A DNA stretch of 64,000 nt, taken from Streptomyces sp. Act143. GTDB lineage: Bacteria > Actinomycetota > Actinomycetes > Streptomycetales > Streptomycetaceae. The notes below the pieces were generated by a model, which was given only the letters and a program-made list of their open reading frames with translations, was not told where the DNA came from and did not search any database. The stretch lies in NCBI RefSeq assembly GCF_003143935.1, contig NZ_QFRX01000001.1, forward strand, positions 8,519,507-8,583,506, written 5' to 3'. Every line of letters starts with the position of its first letter. Positions within the stretch are counted from its first letter, which is position 1. The position numbers were made by a program, and so were the translations under genes. Shown here one piece after another: positions 16,065-25,923 of this stretch.

Positions 16065-16787
16065 TCACCGGAGCAGGCTCTCGAAGGTCCTCGCGTTCTC
16101 CACCGCCGCCGCGTTCGGGTCGTTGTTGAAGTACGCGTACACGTCCTCGTCGTCGGACCAGGTCTCCCCGAGCCGCTGCGCCCACGTCTCCAGCGACCGC
16201 CTGCCGTAGCGCGGCCACTGCTTCGCCCGGCCCTCGTGGAAGCGGACGTACCCCCAGTCCGCCGTCCGCCACAGCGGCGTGACCGGGCGGGCGCGGACGT
16301 CGGCCCAGCACAGGGCGGCGGAGCGGGACTCCAGGACCTTCCGCACCTCCGGCGTCCACCAGGACTCGTGCCGGGGCTCGACCGCCACCCGGGTGCCGGC
16401 GGGGAAGCGGGCGAGACAGGCGTCCAGCAGCTCCGGATCGGCCTTCAGTGTCGGCGGGAGCTGGAGCAGCACCGGGCCCAGCCGGGAGCCCAGCCCCTCG
16501 GCGTGGGTCATCAGCCGGTGGACCGGCTCCCCGGGGTCCTTCAGGCGCTTGATGTGGGTGAGGTAGCGGCTCGCCTTCACCGCGACCACGAAGTCCGCCG
16601 GCACCCGGTCCCGCCAGGCCTCGAAGTTCTCCCGGGACGGCAGCCGGTAGAAGGCGTTGTTGATCTCGACCGTCGGGAAGTGTGCGGCGTACTCCTCCAG
16701 CCAGAGCCGCGTCGGGCAGCCCGCCGGGTAGAAGGCGCCGCGCCAGTCCTTGTACTGCCAGCCCGACGTGCCGACGTACCGGGTCAT
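16065..16787 (-). CDS. DUF72 (YecE-like) TIM-barrel protein
   Basis: A 240-residue protein of the DUF72 family. Features include the N-terminal YVGTSGWQYKDWRGAFYP, the VEINNAFYRLPSRENFEAW segment, GPVLLQLPPTLK, VEPRHESWW and the terminal YFNNDPNAAAVENA. The fold is a TIM barrel related to divalent-metal endonucleases, but the reaction is not established. Length and motifs are normal. It lies just downstream of the AAA ATPase gene on the same strand (16 nt gap) and may be co-transcribed with it. Confidence 0.9.
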   Translation of the reverse strand: MTRYVGTSGWQYKDWRGAFYPAGCPTRLWLEEYAAHFPTVEINNAFYRLPSRENFEAWRDRVPADFVVAVKASRYLTHIKRLKDPGEPVHRLMTHAEGLGSRLGPVLLQLPPTLKADPELLDACLARFPAGTRVAVEPRHESWWTPEVRKVLESRSAALCWADVRARPVTPLWRTADWGYVRFHEGRAKQWPRYGRRSLETWAQRLGETWSDDEDVYAYFNNDPNAAAVENARTFESLLR

Positions 16788-16803
16788 ACCTCCATGGAAC
16801 CAC

Positions 16804-17898
16804 TCACAGGTACAGCCCCGCGTCCGCCCCGTCCCGCGGCTCCGGCAGCGCCGTCGGGGACGTGCCCCGGCGCAGCGCGTACAGCTCCGCCAGCGTCGCG
16901 CCCTCGCGGCCCACGCCCTCCTCCGAGCCCAGCCAGCCCACCGCCTCCCGCCGGGTCAGCCGGCCCACCTCGATCCGGGCCAGACAGCGGCCGGGGCGGA
17001 CCACCGCCGGGTGCAGGCGCTCCAGGTCCTCGTTGGTGGTGACCCCCACCAGGACGTTGCGTCCCTGGCCCAGCAGGCCGTCGGTGAGGTTCAGCAGCCG
17101 CGACAGGGCCTGGCCCGCGGTGTGCTTGGCCTCGCCGCGGATCAGTTCGTCGCAGTCCTCCAGGAGCAGCAGCCGCCAGCGGCCCTTGCCCGTCGCGTCG
17201 TCCTCGCCGATCGCGATGTCCATCAGATAGCCGACGTCGGAGAAGAGCCGCTCGGGGTCGAGGACGCAGTCCACCTGGCACCAGTCCCGCCAGGAACGGG
17301 CCAGCGTGCGCAGCGCCGAGGTCTTGCCGGTGCCCGGCGGGCCGTGCAGCAGGAGCAGCCGGCCCGCGATGTCCTCGGGGGTCGTCCGCATCAGGCGGCC
17401 CATCGCATCGGCGACCGGCGCGGTGTAGTTCTCCCGCACCTCGTCCCAGGTGCCCGCGGAGATCTGCCGGGTCGTGCGGTGCGGGCCGCGGCGCGGGGAG
17501 ACGTACCAGAAGCCCATCGTCACGTTCTCCGGCTGGGGTTCGGGCTCGTCGACCGCGCCGTCCGTCGCCTCGCCGAGCACCTTCTCGGCCAGCTCGGGGC
17601 TGGTCGCCGTCACGGTGACGTCGGCGCCGCGGCTCCAGCGGGAGACCAGCAGGGTCCAGCCGTCGCCCTCCGCCAGCGTCGCGCTGCGGTCGTCGTCGCG
17701 GGCCACGCGCAGCACCCGGGCGCCGTCCGGGAGGAGGGAGGCACCGGAGCGCACGCGGTCGATGTTCGCCGCGTGCGAGTACGGCTGCTCGCCCGTCGCG
17801 AAGCGGCCGAGGAACAGCGCGTCGACGACGTCGGACGGCGAGTCGCTGTCGTCGACGGTGAGCCGGATCGGCAGAGCGTCGTGTGGGTTCGCAGACAT
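16804..17898 (-). CDS. AAA-family ATPase with an unrecognised N-terminal domain
   Basis: A 364-residue protein. Residues 1 to about 155 form a domain I do not recognise beyond a possible DUF5925-like relation. The AAA module has Walker A LLLLHGPPGTGKTSALR (near residue 185), Walker B WRLLLLEDCDELI, sensor 1 GVTTNEDLERLHPAVVRPGRC and an arginine-finger position in RPGR. This is the layout of CDC48/proteasome-like or substrate-remodelling AAA proteins, but with one ATPase domain. ATG at 17898 is chosen. It is divergent from the GH39-like gene and upstream of the DUF72 gene; the partner substrate is unknown. Confidence 0.82.
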   Translation of the reverse strand: MSANPHDALPIRLTVDDSDSPSDVVDALFLGRFATGEQPYSHAANIDRVRSGASLLPDGARVLRVARDDDRSATLAEGDGWTLLVSRWSRGADVTVTATSPELAEKVLGEATDGAVDEPEPQPENVTMGFWYVSPRRGPHRTTRQISAGTWDEVRENYTAPVADAMGRLMRTTPEDIAGRLLLLHGPPGTGKTSALRTLARSWRDWCQVDCVLDPERLFSDVGYLMDIAIGEDDATGKGRWRLLLLEDCDELIRGEAKHTAGQALSRLLNLTDGLLGQGRNVLVGVTTNEDLERLHPAVVRPGRCLARIEVGRLTRREAVGWLGSEEGVGREGATLAELYALRRGTSPTALPEPRDGADAGLYL

Positions 17899-18056
17899 GC
17901 CGCCATGATCCGGCACGAGAACGCCGATCGCACCCGGTTTCCGCAGTGCGTCCGGAGTGTCGGATGGAACCCCTTGCACCCGCTCCGTCCTGTTACAGAG
18001 CTGTGCATTCACAAGACCTGCCCCATGCGCGGTTCCCGCGTCTACTGTTGCCCTTG

Positions 18057-19478
18057 ATGGGACGTCATGGGTGGAATTCGGGGGCACTGCGGTGGCGGCT
18101 CACCGCACTGCTCGGTGTGGGCGCGGCGGCTGTGGCGCTGATCGTGACCCTCCTCAACACGCTGCCGGGCAACGGCACCAGCACAAACGGCACCACGAGC
18201 AACGGAAGCAAGGCGCACGGCACCCCCACCAGCACACCGGACGCGAGGACCCCGGACGTCGGCTGGGGGTTCACACACACCCAGCACAGCGCCGACGAGG
18301 GCAACTCCACCGCCGTCGAACGGGTCGAGGGGCGGATCGCGGACCTCGGCGGGCTGCCGCAGAACCAGTACCTCATGGGCTGGGGCGCCGACAACCCCGA
18401 GCCGGTGAAGGGGCGTTACGACTTCGAGGACATGGACCGGCGCATCGACTTCATCCGCGCCTCCGGCTCCACCCCGGTCGTCACCCTGTGCTGCGCCCCC
18501 GACTGGATGAAGGGCGGCGAGCCGGGCGTCGGCAACACCGACTGGAGCCAGGCCGCGCTGGAGACCGCCCCGGACCGGGCGCACTTCAAGGACTTCGCCG
18601 CGCTCGCCGCGACCGTCGCCCAGCGTTACCCGGACGTCCGCCACTTCATCGTCTGGAACGAGTTCAAGGGCTTCTGGAACGACTCCGAGGCCCGCTGGGA
18701 CTACGAGGGCTACACCGAGCTCTACAACCTCGTCTACAAGGCGTTGAAGAAGGTCGACCCGGACATCATGGTCGGCGGGCCGTACCTCGTGATGGACAGC
18801 GTCGACCCCCGCTCCGACGACGCGTCCAAGACCTTCAAGGGCCCGTGGGGCGCCATGGACCAGCGCATCCTCGACGCCTTCGGCTACTGGAACAAGAACA
18901 AGGCCGGCGCCGACTTCGTGGTCGTGGACGGCTCCAGCTACACCAACGACGACGAGATGCTGCCGAACGAGTTCGCTGCGACGGACAAGTTCACCGCCGT
19001 CAGCCAGTGGGTGCGGGAGCGGACCGGCAACCTGCCGCTGTGGTGGGCCGAGTACTACGTCGAGCCCGCCGACGCCCAGGACGAACGCGAGGGCTGGTCC
19101 GAGAGCCGCCGCGTCGCCGTCCAGGCCGCCGGGATGATCGCCCTCGCCAAGGGCGGCACCACGTCCGCGTTCTACTGGAACCCGGAGAACGAGAGGGGCA
19201 CGGACTGCGCGGGCTGCCTGTGGACGCCGACGAGCGGGAAGGACGGCGGGCAGCAGCTGCCCATGTTCGACCTGGTCAGCAGGTTCAGCAAGGCGTTCCC
19301 GCCGGGGACCGACTACACGACGGTGTCGGTCGCGGCGGACGACGTGCCCAACGTCCGGGTCCTCGCCACCGACAAGGCGGTCCTGGTGGTCAACATCCTC
19401 GACCGGCAGATCAGCGCGAAGATCGACGGACGGCGCTTCGACATGGCGGCCTACGAGGTCAAGTGGCTCACCCGGTGA
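18057..19478 (+). CDS. Membrane-anchored or secreted GH39-like glycosidase
   Basis: A 473-residue protein. The N-terminus has basic residues and a hydrophobic helix (about 15-35), then a Thr/Ser/Gly-rich linker, then a clan-A type TIM barrel. FIVWNEFKGFW holds a candidate acid/base Glu near residue 200, and LPLWWAEYYVEP a candidate nucleophile Glu near 331. Both positions suit GH39-like enzymes. No cleavage site is obvious, so it may remain anchored. ATG at 18057 is used; a second in-frame ATG follows at 18066. It stands 32 nt from the convergent end of the glycan-synthesis operon and may trim or remodel that glycan. Confidence 0.75.
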   Translation: MGRHGWNSGALRWRLTALLGVGAAAVALIVTLLNTLPGNGTSTNGTTSNGSKAHGTPTSTPDARTPDVGWGFTHTQHSADEGNSTAVERVEGRIADLGGLPQNQYLMGWGADNPEPVKGRYDFEDMDRRIDFIRASGSTPVVTLCCAPDWMKGGEPGVGNTDWSQAALETAPDRAHFKDFAALAATVAQRYPDVRHFIVWNEFKGFWNDSEARWDYEGYTELYNLVYKALKKVDPDIMVGGPYLVMDSVDPRSDDASKTFKGPWGAMDQRILDAFGYWNKNKAGADFVVVDGSSYTNDDEMLPNEFAATDKFTAVSQWVRERTGNLPLWWAEYYVEPADAQDEREGWSESRRVAVQAAGMIALAKGGTTSAFYWNPENERGTDCAGCLWTPTSGKDGGQQLPMFDLVSRFSKAFPPGTDYTTVSVAADDVPNVRVLATDKAVLVVNILDRQISAKIDGRRFDMAAYEVKWLTR

Positions 19479-19510
19479 ACCGCTCGACCGCGCAGGACCT
19501 CACCGCGTCG

Positions 19511-22500
19511 TCACTTCATCGTCATGAACCGCTGCACCAGTGAAGCGAACAGCACCGTCAGCAGCGGCAGCGAGAACCAGAAGCTGCTCTGCAGCCAGCG
19601 CAGTTGCCGCACCCCCGGCCGCACCGCGACCCGGACCACCTCGCGCGCGGTCAGCAGCACGATCAGCGCCAGCGCCGCGAGTCCGCCGACCACCGACCAC
19701 GGCGTCCAGGTCACCTGCGGCCCGATCGGCCCCGGGTCCGCCTTCGCGACCTTGCCCGCGGGCTGTTTGGCCAGCGCGTACATGGTGACGTCCGGGTTGA
19801 CGAAGACCTTCCTCAACTCGGCCCGCTTGTCCAGGTTCTGGATCAGCCGCGGCTCCCAGGACTTCGAGTAGCCGACGTCCATCTCCAGATACGTCACCTG
19901 ACTGCGGTTGATCATCAGATACGAGTTCGGGCCCGCGTCCTTGAGCGCCTTGACCAGGCTGGACACCAGCACCGGATCGGTCGGCGCCAGCGTCGGCACG
20001 TACTCGACCTTCTCCATGTCCCGCGCTCCCCACGGCATCGCCGGGGTCACGTTGTTCAGCGTGTCGTTGCTCAGCCACAGCAGCCGGACCGTCGGATCGT
20101 CATGGGCGTACACGTACTCCATGGCGGTGACCTCGCCGGGCCGGATCCGCTCGAACGGCTCGTTGCCCCAACGCGCCACCAGGAAGCCGAACATGAGCAG
20201 CAGCCCCGCCAGCACCGCGGCCATCGGCGCCAGACTCACCCGGTCCTTGTCGCGTTCCTTCGCCGTGACGCCGGTGCGCGGGAAGAGCGCGAGCCCCATC
20301 AGCAGGGCGGCGCCCGGCAGCGCGAACATGAACACGCGCAGCGCCATCTCGCCACCGTACGACTGCATGCCGAAGCCGAGGAACGGCACGAAGGTCAGGA
20401 CCAGCAGCGAGCGCTCCCGGTAGTGGTGGTCGCGCCGGCGCCACCAGCCCCAGCAGGCGAAGGCCATCACACCGCCGGCGAGCAGCACCCGTGTGTAGAG
20501 GACGAGCTTGTGCGTGGAACTGCCGCCCTCGATACGGCCCGACACCGACGAGGACACATTGCCGCCGACCCCGCCGACCCCGCCGAACAGGTCGTCGAAG
20601 TGCCCCGACCAGTACGGCTCGGCCATGAAGCCCACCCACACCGCCACCAGCACGGCGAACAGGATGGGCAGGCCGCGCAGTTCGGACCTGCCGATCAGGA
20701 CCAGCGCCGCCAGCACGCCCAGCATCACGAACGGGGTGAGCTGGTGGGCGGGGACGCTCGCCGCGAACAGCCCTATGACCACCATGAGCAGGACGGCCCG
20801 CTGGCGGCGGTTCGTCGGCTCGACCTCCACCTCCCCGGGGCGCTTCTTCGTCCAGATCACGCGCGGGGCACGGAAGTAGACGAGCAGGATCGCCGCGAAG
20901 ACCAGATAGAGGAGGTAGGTGAAGCCCTGCGGGGAGAAGTAGTCCTGGCCGACCCAGCCGGACAGCACGAACACCCACAGGCCGGTCCACTTGGCCTTCC
21001 AGCTCGCCCGCATCGAGCGCACCAGCAGGAACATCGGTGCCAGATAGAGGAGTTGGATGGCCAGCGGCCACCAGCGGATCAGTTCGGTGAGGTCCGTGAC
21101 CCCGCAGGCCTGGGCGACGAACGAGGCCGCCGCGAAGAACCCCGGCCAGCTCCAGCGCGCGTCCAGGTCGGGCACCGCCGACCCGGTCCGGTCGATGTAG
21201 TCGAGGAAGCCCAGATGCTGCCAGGCGGTCGCGAACCGGGGTTCCGCCTCGAGCACCGCGGGCAGCGCGTGCAGCGACACCACGGTCGCGAGCAGCGCGA
21301 TCATCAGCAGCGCCTTGTGCTCGCGGTCCAGCCACAGCAGCGAACCGAACGACACCACCAGCAGCCCCGCGCCGATCAGGGTGGCCGTCGGCAGCACCGA
21401 GATCAGCCCGAGCCCGCCCATCCGGTCCAGGTCGGCCTCGCCGAGCCCCAGCGCGGGCACCCAGTACAGCAGGAGCGCGACGGTCAGCAGAGCGCCGACG
21501 ACGGCGCCGACGCGGCTGGGGTGGAGTCGCGCACGCCAGGACAGCGGCGGCTCCGGTTCGTCCGGGCCCGCGGCGGCCTCCTGCCGTGCGAACTCTCCGA
21601 GCCGTAAGGTGCCTTCCTCGCGAACCGGCCGCACCCCGGTGGCGAACGGCGCGTCCACCTCCGCCTCCGGCCGCTCCACCGGCCCGAGCGACGCCTCCGA
21701 CCCGGGTTCCCGTGCCTCCACCGGCAGCCCCACCTCGGGCAGCTTCTGCGCCCAGGTCGGCCGGTGCGGTGCGGGGCTGACCACCGGCATGCCCGTGGGC
21801 GGGGTGCCCGGGCCCGGCCGGACGTCCGGGCGGCGTTCCAGGTGGTCGAAGTCGACGTGGATGCCGAGGGCGAGGGTGTCCTGGTCGAGCGCCCAGGCCG
21901 GCCCGCGCCTGCGGGCACCCGGCACGACGGGCGCCTCGCGTGCCCCCAGGTCGGCGAGGTCCCCGTCGGGCGCCGCGTCCTCGGGGACGGCACCGCCCGG
22001 CACGGCCCGCACGGTCCGGTACAGCTTCGGCGCGGCGATGGCCACGATCACCGCGAGTGAGGAGATCTCGGCGACACCCGCACCGGTGAGCCCCATCCGG
22101 GGGAGGAGGAGCAGCGTCAGTCCGAGCACCAGCGCGCACAGCAGGCCCTGCAACCAGGCGAGTCCGGCGGTGCGGCTCTGGGCGCGCAGCACCGCGAAGT
22201 ACGTCTCCATCACGACCCGCAGCACCGCACCGATCGCGAACCAGCGCAGCAGCGGGGTGGCCGCGTCGGCGTACCCCGAGCCGAACACGCCGAGAATCCA
22301 GGGGGCGCCGAAGAACAGCACCCCGGCCACCGGCAGCATGATCCGCGCCATCCGCCTGAGCGCCGCCCGGGTGTTGGCGGCGAGCCGCCCGGGGTCGTGC
22401 GAGCCCTCGACGGTCAGCGAGGCGCCCATGTTGATGGCGAGCAGGTTGCAGGTGCCGCCGATGGTGGTGGTGATGTAGAAGTACGCGTTGTCCTCGGAGC

Positions 22501-23338
22501 TGACCTGCGAGGCCACGATCACGGGGACGAGATAGACCACGGCGAGCGAGAACAGCGAGCCGGTGTAGTCGCCCGCGAGGAAGCGGCCGACCTCCTTCAG
22601 GGTCGGCGGGCGGGCATGGTCCTCGGTGGCCTTCACATGCCGGGGCACCAGCCGCCGGAACACCAGCCAGCCCAGCGGCAGCACGGACACCGCGATCGCC
22701 GCGACCCACGACACGAAGACCCCGGCCGTCGGGATCGCCACCGCGAACGCGACCAGCAGCCCCAGCTTCACCGCCGAGAACACGGTGTTGCCGAGCGGCA
22801 CCCAGATCGCGCTGCGCAGCCCGGTCAGCACCCCGTCCTGGAGCGTGAGGAGGTTCCAGGCGACGACGGCCGCGATGAACCCGAGCCCGTTCACCGTCCC
22901 GTGCAGGAAGCGGTACGAGGGCCCCCACACGTCCAGCGTCAGCAGGAAGACGGCCGCCGCGACCGCCACGAGCACCGAACTGCCCGCGTAGGTACGGAAG
23001 ATGAGCTGCCCGGTGGCCCGGCCGGCGACGGGGATGAAGCGGGCCAGGGCGCCGGTCAGGGTCACCGCGGTCAGGCCCGCGAGGAACTTCATCGCGGCGA
23101 TCGCGGCGGAGCCCTGGCCGACCGCGGACTCGGAGTAGTAGCGGGCGGCGGCCAGCCAGAAGCCGAGGCCGAGCACGGCGGAGATGCCCGTGTTCAGCAT
23201 CAGGGCGTAGGCGTTGCGGAACAACTGGTTGCCGCCCGACGAGCCCCTCATCCCGGGCAGGCGCAGCCGGCGCCCCGACTGCTCGGGCGCCTCGGTCCCG
23301 GGCTCGGTCGACTCGGTCGTGGTCGTCGTGTCAGACAC
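19511..23338 (-). CDS. Flippase-polymerase-like fusion membrane protein, 1275 residues
   Basis: Residues about 35-440 form a flippase of the MOP superfamily (Wzx/MurJ-like), starting FRNAYALMLNTGISAVLGLGFW, with around 12 hydrophobic segments. A charged, Pro-rich cytosolic linker follows (about 441-595). Residues 600-1275 form a second membrane unit with 12 or more segments and large loops near the C-terminus (for example LLWLSNDTLNNVTPAMPWG), resembling GT-C or O-antigen-polymerase-like proteins. This would couple export of a lipid-linked glycan to its polymerisation or transfer. It is the last gene of a four-gene overlapping operon; its ATG overlaps the deacetylase stop by 8 nt. Confidence 0.75.
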   Translation of the reverse strand: MSDTTTTTESTEPGTEAPEQSGRRLRLPGMRGSSGGNQLFRNAYALMLNTGISAVLGLGFWLAAARYYSESAVGQGSAAIAAMKFLAGLTAVTLTGALARFIPVAGRATGQLIFRTYAGSSVLVAVAAAVFLLTLDVWGPSYRFLHGTVNGLGFIAAVVAWNLLTLQDGVLTGLRSAIWVPLGNTVFSAVKLGLLVAFAVAIPTAGVFVSWVAAIAVSVLPLGWLVFRRLVPRHVKATEDHARPPTLKEVGRFLAGDYTGSLFSLAVVYLVPVIVASQVSSEDNAYFYITTTIGGTCNLLAINMGASLTVEGSHDPGRLAANTRAALRRMARIMLPVAGVLFFGAPWILGVFGSGYADAATPLLRWFAIGAVLRVVMETYFAVLRAQSRTAGLAWLQGLLCALVLGLTLLLLPRMGLTGAGVAEISSLAVIVAIAAPKLYRTVRAVPGGAVPEDAAPDGDLADLGAREAPVVPGARRRGPAWALDQDTLALGIHVDFDHLERRPDVRPGPGTPPTGMPVVSPAPHRPTWAQKLPEVGLPVEAREPGSEASLGPVERPEAEVDAPFATGVRPVREEGTLRLGEFARQEAAAGPDEPEPPLSWRARLHPSRVGAVVGALLTVALLLYWVPALGLGEADLDRMGGLGLISVLPTATLIGAGLLVVSFGSLLWLDREHKALLMIALLATVVSLHALPAVLEAEPRFATAWQHLGFLDYIDRTGSAVPDLDARWSWPGFFAAASFVAQACGVTDLTELIRWWPLAIQLLYLAPMFLLVRSMRASWKAKWTGLWVFVLSGWVGQDYFSPQGFTYLLYLVFAAILLVYFRAPRVIWTKKRPGEVEVEPTNRRQRAVLLMVVIGLFAASVPAHQLTPFVMLGVLAALVLIGRSELRGLPILFAVLVAVWVGFMAEPYWSGHFDDLFGGVGGVGGNVSSSVSGRIEGGSSTHKLVLYTRVLLAGGVMAFACWGWWRRRDHHYRERSLLVLTFVPFLGFGMQSYGGEMALRVFMFALPGAALLMGLALFPRTGVTAKERDKDRVSLAPMAAVLAGLLLMFGFLVARWGNEPFERIRPGEVTAMEYVYAHDDPTVRLLWLSNDTLNNVTPAMPWGARDMEKVEYVPTLAPTDPVLVSSLVKALKDAGPNSYLMINRSQVTYLEMDVGYSKSWEPRLIQNLDKRAELRKVFVNPDVTMYALAKQPAGKVAKADPGPIGPQVTWTPWSVVGGLAALALIVLLTAREVVRVAVRPGVRQLRWLQSSFWFSLPLLTVLFASLVQRFMTMK

Positions 23339-24122
23339 GGGAACGGATGGCCTTCCGGCGGACCTGGCGTGCTCTTCGGACCATGGCGTACCCCTTGGTG
23401 AACGCGCGGTCCCGGGCGAAGGTGCGGGCGATGGCCCGGCCTTCGATCAAACGCTGGAACTCCTCGGCGTCCGTACTGCGGCGCACGGTGACCCGCAGCA
23501 GCGCGTACGGCCCCTGCCGGCGCCGGGCCAGGCCGTTGCCCACGGCGAGAGCCTGGGCGTACCCCGTCTCGCGCACCTTCTTGCGGACCCGGCGGCTGGA
23601 GTAGCCGTACGGGTAGGCGAACGAGGCCGGAGCGGTGCCGAGTTCGTCGGCGACGATCTCCTTGCACAGGATCAGTTCGCGGCGCAGGCTGTCGTCGTCG
23701 AGCTGGTCGAGCTGCGGGTGGGTGTGGCTGTGCCCGCCGATCTCCACGCCCTCCGCGGCGAGTTCGCGCACCTGGTCCCAGTCCAGCATGGCGCCCAGCG
23801 CCCGCCCGTTGTCGTGCGGGCCGCGCAGCCACGCGGTGGACACGAACAGGGTGGCCGCGAAGCCGTGCTTGGCGAGCACGGGCAGCGCGTGCCGGTGGAC
23901 GCCCTCGTAGCCGTCGTCGAAGGTGACCAGCACCGGGTGTTCGGGCAGCGGCCGGCCGTCGCGCCAGTGCGCCGCCAGCTGGGCCGTGGTGATCGGTGTG
24001 CGGCCCAGGTCCCCGATGAGATCCATCTGCTGGGCGAAGGCCTCCGGTGTCACCGACAGCTCACGGGTGGCCTCGTTCGGGTCGGCGGCGACGGCGTGGT
24101 ACATCAGAATCGGCACAGTCAT
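23331..24122 (-). CDS. Polysaccharide deacetylase (NodB/CE4)
   Basis: A 263-residue CE4 enzyme. Motif 1 is VTFDDGYEG with the catalytic and metal-binding Asp pair (69-70); motif 2 is GGHSHTHPQL with the metal-binding His pair (131 and 135); motif 3 is FAYPYGYSS. There is no signal peptide, so it may act in the cytoplasm or be attached to the membrane through partners. It would remove N-acetyl groups from a glycan or GlcNAc-lipid. The start overlaps the upstream glycosyltransferase stop by 4 nt, and its own stop overlaps the flippase-fusion start. Confidence 0.88.
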   Translation of the reverse strand: MTVPILMYHAVAADPNEATRELSVTPEAFAQQMDLIGDLGRTPITTAQLAAHWRDGRPLPEHPVLVTFDDGYEGVHRHALPVLAKHGFAATLFVSTAWLRGPHDNGRALGAMLDWDQVRELAAEGVEIGGHSHTHPQLDQLDDDSLRRELILCKEIVADELGTAPASFAYPYGYSSRRVRKKVRETGYAQALAVGNGLARRRQGPYALLRVTVRRSTDAEEFQRLIEGRAIARTFARDRAFTKGYAMVRRARQVRRKAIRSRV

Positions 24123-25105
24123 CCGGATTCCCCCTCGATCGCCGCGACCTGGAACGTGGCGCCCCCCTTGCGCGCCCGTACGCTCCCCACCACGTACCCA
24201 CCGGCGGCCGTCAGCACCCCCGCGACGATCGCGCCCGCGCGCCCCGCGCCGCCCGGCCGGGCCAGCACCGCGTCGCGCAGCCCGCGGGCCACCCCGGCGG
24301 GCAGCACCCGGGTGGCGTACCGGCGTTCGGACTCGAGTCCCTTGTCCGCGCCGACACTCCGGGCCACCAGCGCCTTCGACAGACCCTCGGCGTACGCGCG
24401 CGTGCGGAAGTACCCGAAGTGCTCCCGCGCCTCGGGCACCCGGTGGTGGATCACCGCCCGGTCGTCGATCAGCAGCACCGCGTCCGGTCTGGCCCGGGTG
24501 AGCCGGATGCACAGCTCCGTCTCCTCGCAGCCCAGCGGCCGCTTGTCGCCGTCGCGCCCGATGCCGGTGGCGAACCCGCCGGCCGCGTCGAACGCCGTAC
24601 GACGGAACGATGCGTTGCCGCCGAGGACGTTGCGCACCCGTACCCGGCCCTCGGGCAGGCCCTTGTACGTGCAGCCCACCACCCAGTCGAACTCCGCGGG
24701 AAACCAGGCGGGGCGGCGGCCCGACGCCCAGATCGGCAGGGTGCGCCCGCCGACCGCCATCACCTTCGGGTCGGCGTACCCGGCGGCGAAGTGGCGCAGC
24801 CAGTCGCGCTCGGCGACGGCGTCGTCGTCGAGGAAGGCGATCACCTCGCCGTGCGAGGCGGCGATCCCGGTGTTGCGGCCCGCGGACAGTCCGCGCGGGC
24901 CCGCGTTGGCGAGCACCCGCACCTCCCCGGCCTCCTTGTACTCCTTGGCCAGCCGGTCCAGGAGTGCCGGATTGTGGTCGACGACCAGCAGCGTCTCCCG
25001 CGCCGGGTACGACTGCGCCCGCACCGAGGAGACCGCCGCGAGGATGTCCTCCCAGCGGTCCTCGGTATAGACGCAGATCACGACGGAGACGTCGGGACCG
25101 CTCAA
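24119..25105 (-). CDS. Family 2 glycosyltransferase
   Basis: A 328-residue GT2 enzyme. The Rossmann start is VSVVICVYTEDRWEDILAAV, the metal-binding motif VIAFLDDDAVAERDWL (near residue 90), and the acceptor-site CEETELCIRL near 190 (the ED motif of GT2). The C-terminus has a hydrophobic stretch (AGAIVAGVLTAAGGYVVGSV) that may associate with the membrane. It would add a sugar from a nucleotide donor to the growing lipid-linked glycan. It overlaps its neighbours by 4 nt on both sides, so expression is tightly coupled. Confidence 0.88.
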   Translation of the reverse strand: MSGPDVSVVICVYTEDRWEDILAAVSSVRAQSYPARETLLVVDHNPALLDRLAKEYKEAGEVRVLANAGPRGLSAGRNTGIAASHGEVIAFLDDDAVAERDWLRHFAAGYADPKVMAVGGRTLPIWASGRRPAWFPAEFDWVVGCTYKGLPEGRVRVRNVLGGNASFRRTAFDAAGGFATGIGRDGDKRPLGCEETELCIRLTRARPDAVLLIDDRAVIHHRVPEAREHFGYFRTRAYAEGLSKALVARSVGADKGLESERRYATRVLPAGVARGLRDAVLARPGGAGRAGAIVAGVLTAAGGYVVGSVRARKGGATFQVAAIEGESG

Positions 25106-25923
25106 GACACCTCTCCCCGTACCGAGTCGAGCAGCGGGGAGTGGTGGGCCTGGCGGCGCAGCTCACGCCGGTTGGAGCGCTCACCGAGGATCACCTTGAG
25201 CACCCGGAACCCGTCGCGCACCGCGCGCAGGTTGCTCGCGCCGTGGATGCGGAGGTACTCGTAGCTCGGTATCTCCTGCACCTTGAGCCCCGCCTTGACC
25301 ACCCGGATGTTGATCAGGGTCTCGATCTCGAAGCCTGTGCAGTCGAGGTCGATCTTGTCGAGGCAGCGCCGCCAGAACGCGTTGTATCCGTAGCAGAGAT
25401 CGGTGTAGCGGGCGCCGAACTTGCGGTTGACGATCGTGCACAGGGCCCAGTTGCCGAGCTTGCGGATGAAGGTCATGTCGTCGGTGCCGCCGCCGTTGGC
25501 GAAGCGCGAGCCCTTGGCGAAGTCCGCGCCCGAGACCAGGGCGGAGACATAGCTGAGGATCTCGTGCCCGTCGGCCGAGCCGTCCGCGTCGACCATCACG
25601 ATGATGTCGCCGGTGCACGCCTTGAACCCGGTGATCAGCGCGTCGCCCTTGCCCTTGCCGGACTGCCGGACGACCTTGACGTCCGGCCACAGCTCGCGGG
25701 CCACTTCGACGGTGTTGTCCGTGGAGTTGCCGTCCACCAGGACCACTTCGTGGATCCAGTCGGGCAGCGTCTTGAAGACGTACGGAAGGTTCTCCGCCTC
25801 GTTCATGGCGGGTATCACGACGCTCACCGGCGGTGCGATGGCCAGGTGAGTGGAGACGGGCCGGTATTTGCCGGCTGTGGACAGATCCTTGCCCGTGGCC
25901 GCCGGGCGCAGAACAGAGCTCAT
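25102..25923 (-). CDS. Dolichol-phosphate mannosyltransferase-like GT2
   Basis: A 273-residue soluble GT2 of the DPM1/GtrB type. Seen are VSVVIPAMNEAENLPYVF, VLVDGNSTDNTVEVA, IVMVDADGSADGHEIL with the DxD-like motif, and the family-typical DLCYGYNAFWRRCLDKI. It probably makes a polyprenyl-phosphate-linked sugar or transfers the first sugar onto the lipid. ATG at 25923 (SSVLRPAATG) follows a GAGGGA site; an upstream frame to 26007 is less likely. It is the first gene of the four-gene operon running to 19511. Confidence 0.87.
   Translation of the reverse strand: MSSVLRPAATGKDLSTAGKYRPVSTHLAIAPPVSVVIPAMNEAENLPYVFKTLPDWIHEVVLVDGNSTDNTVEVARELWPDVKVVRQSGKGKGDALITGFKACTGDIIVMVDADGSADGHEILSYVSALVSGADFAKGSRFANGGGTDDMTFIRKLGNWALCTIVNRKFGARYTDLCYGYNAFWRRCLDKIDLDCTGFEIETLINIRVVKAGLKVQEIPSYEYLRIHGASNLRAVRDGFRVLKVILGERSNRRELRRQAHHSPLLDSVRGEVS

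Noticed and set aside
20100..22928. Long minus-strand frame of 942 codons overlapping the flippase-fusion gene in another frame
   Set aside because: Composition is Arg/Gly/Ala-rich with no domain; the fusion protein in the other minus-strand frame has clear hydrophobic helices and homologies.
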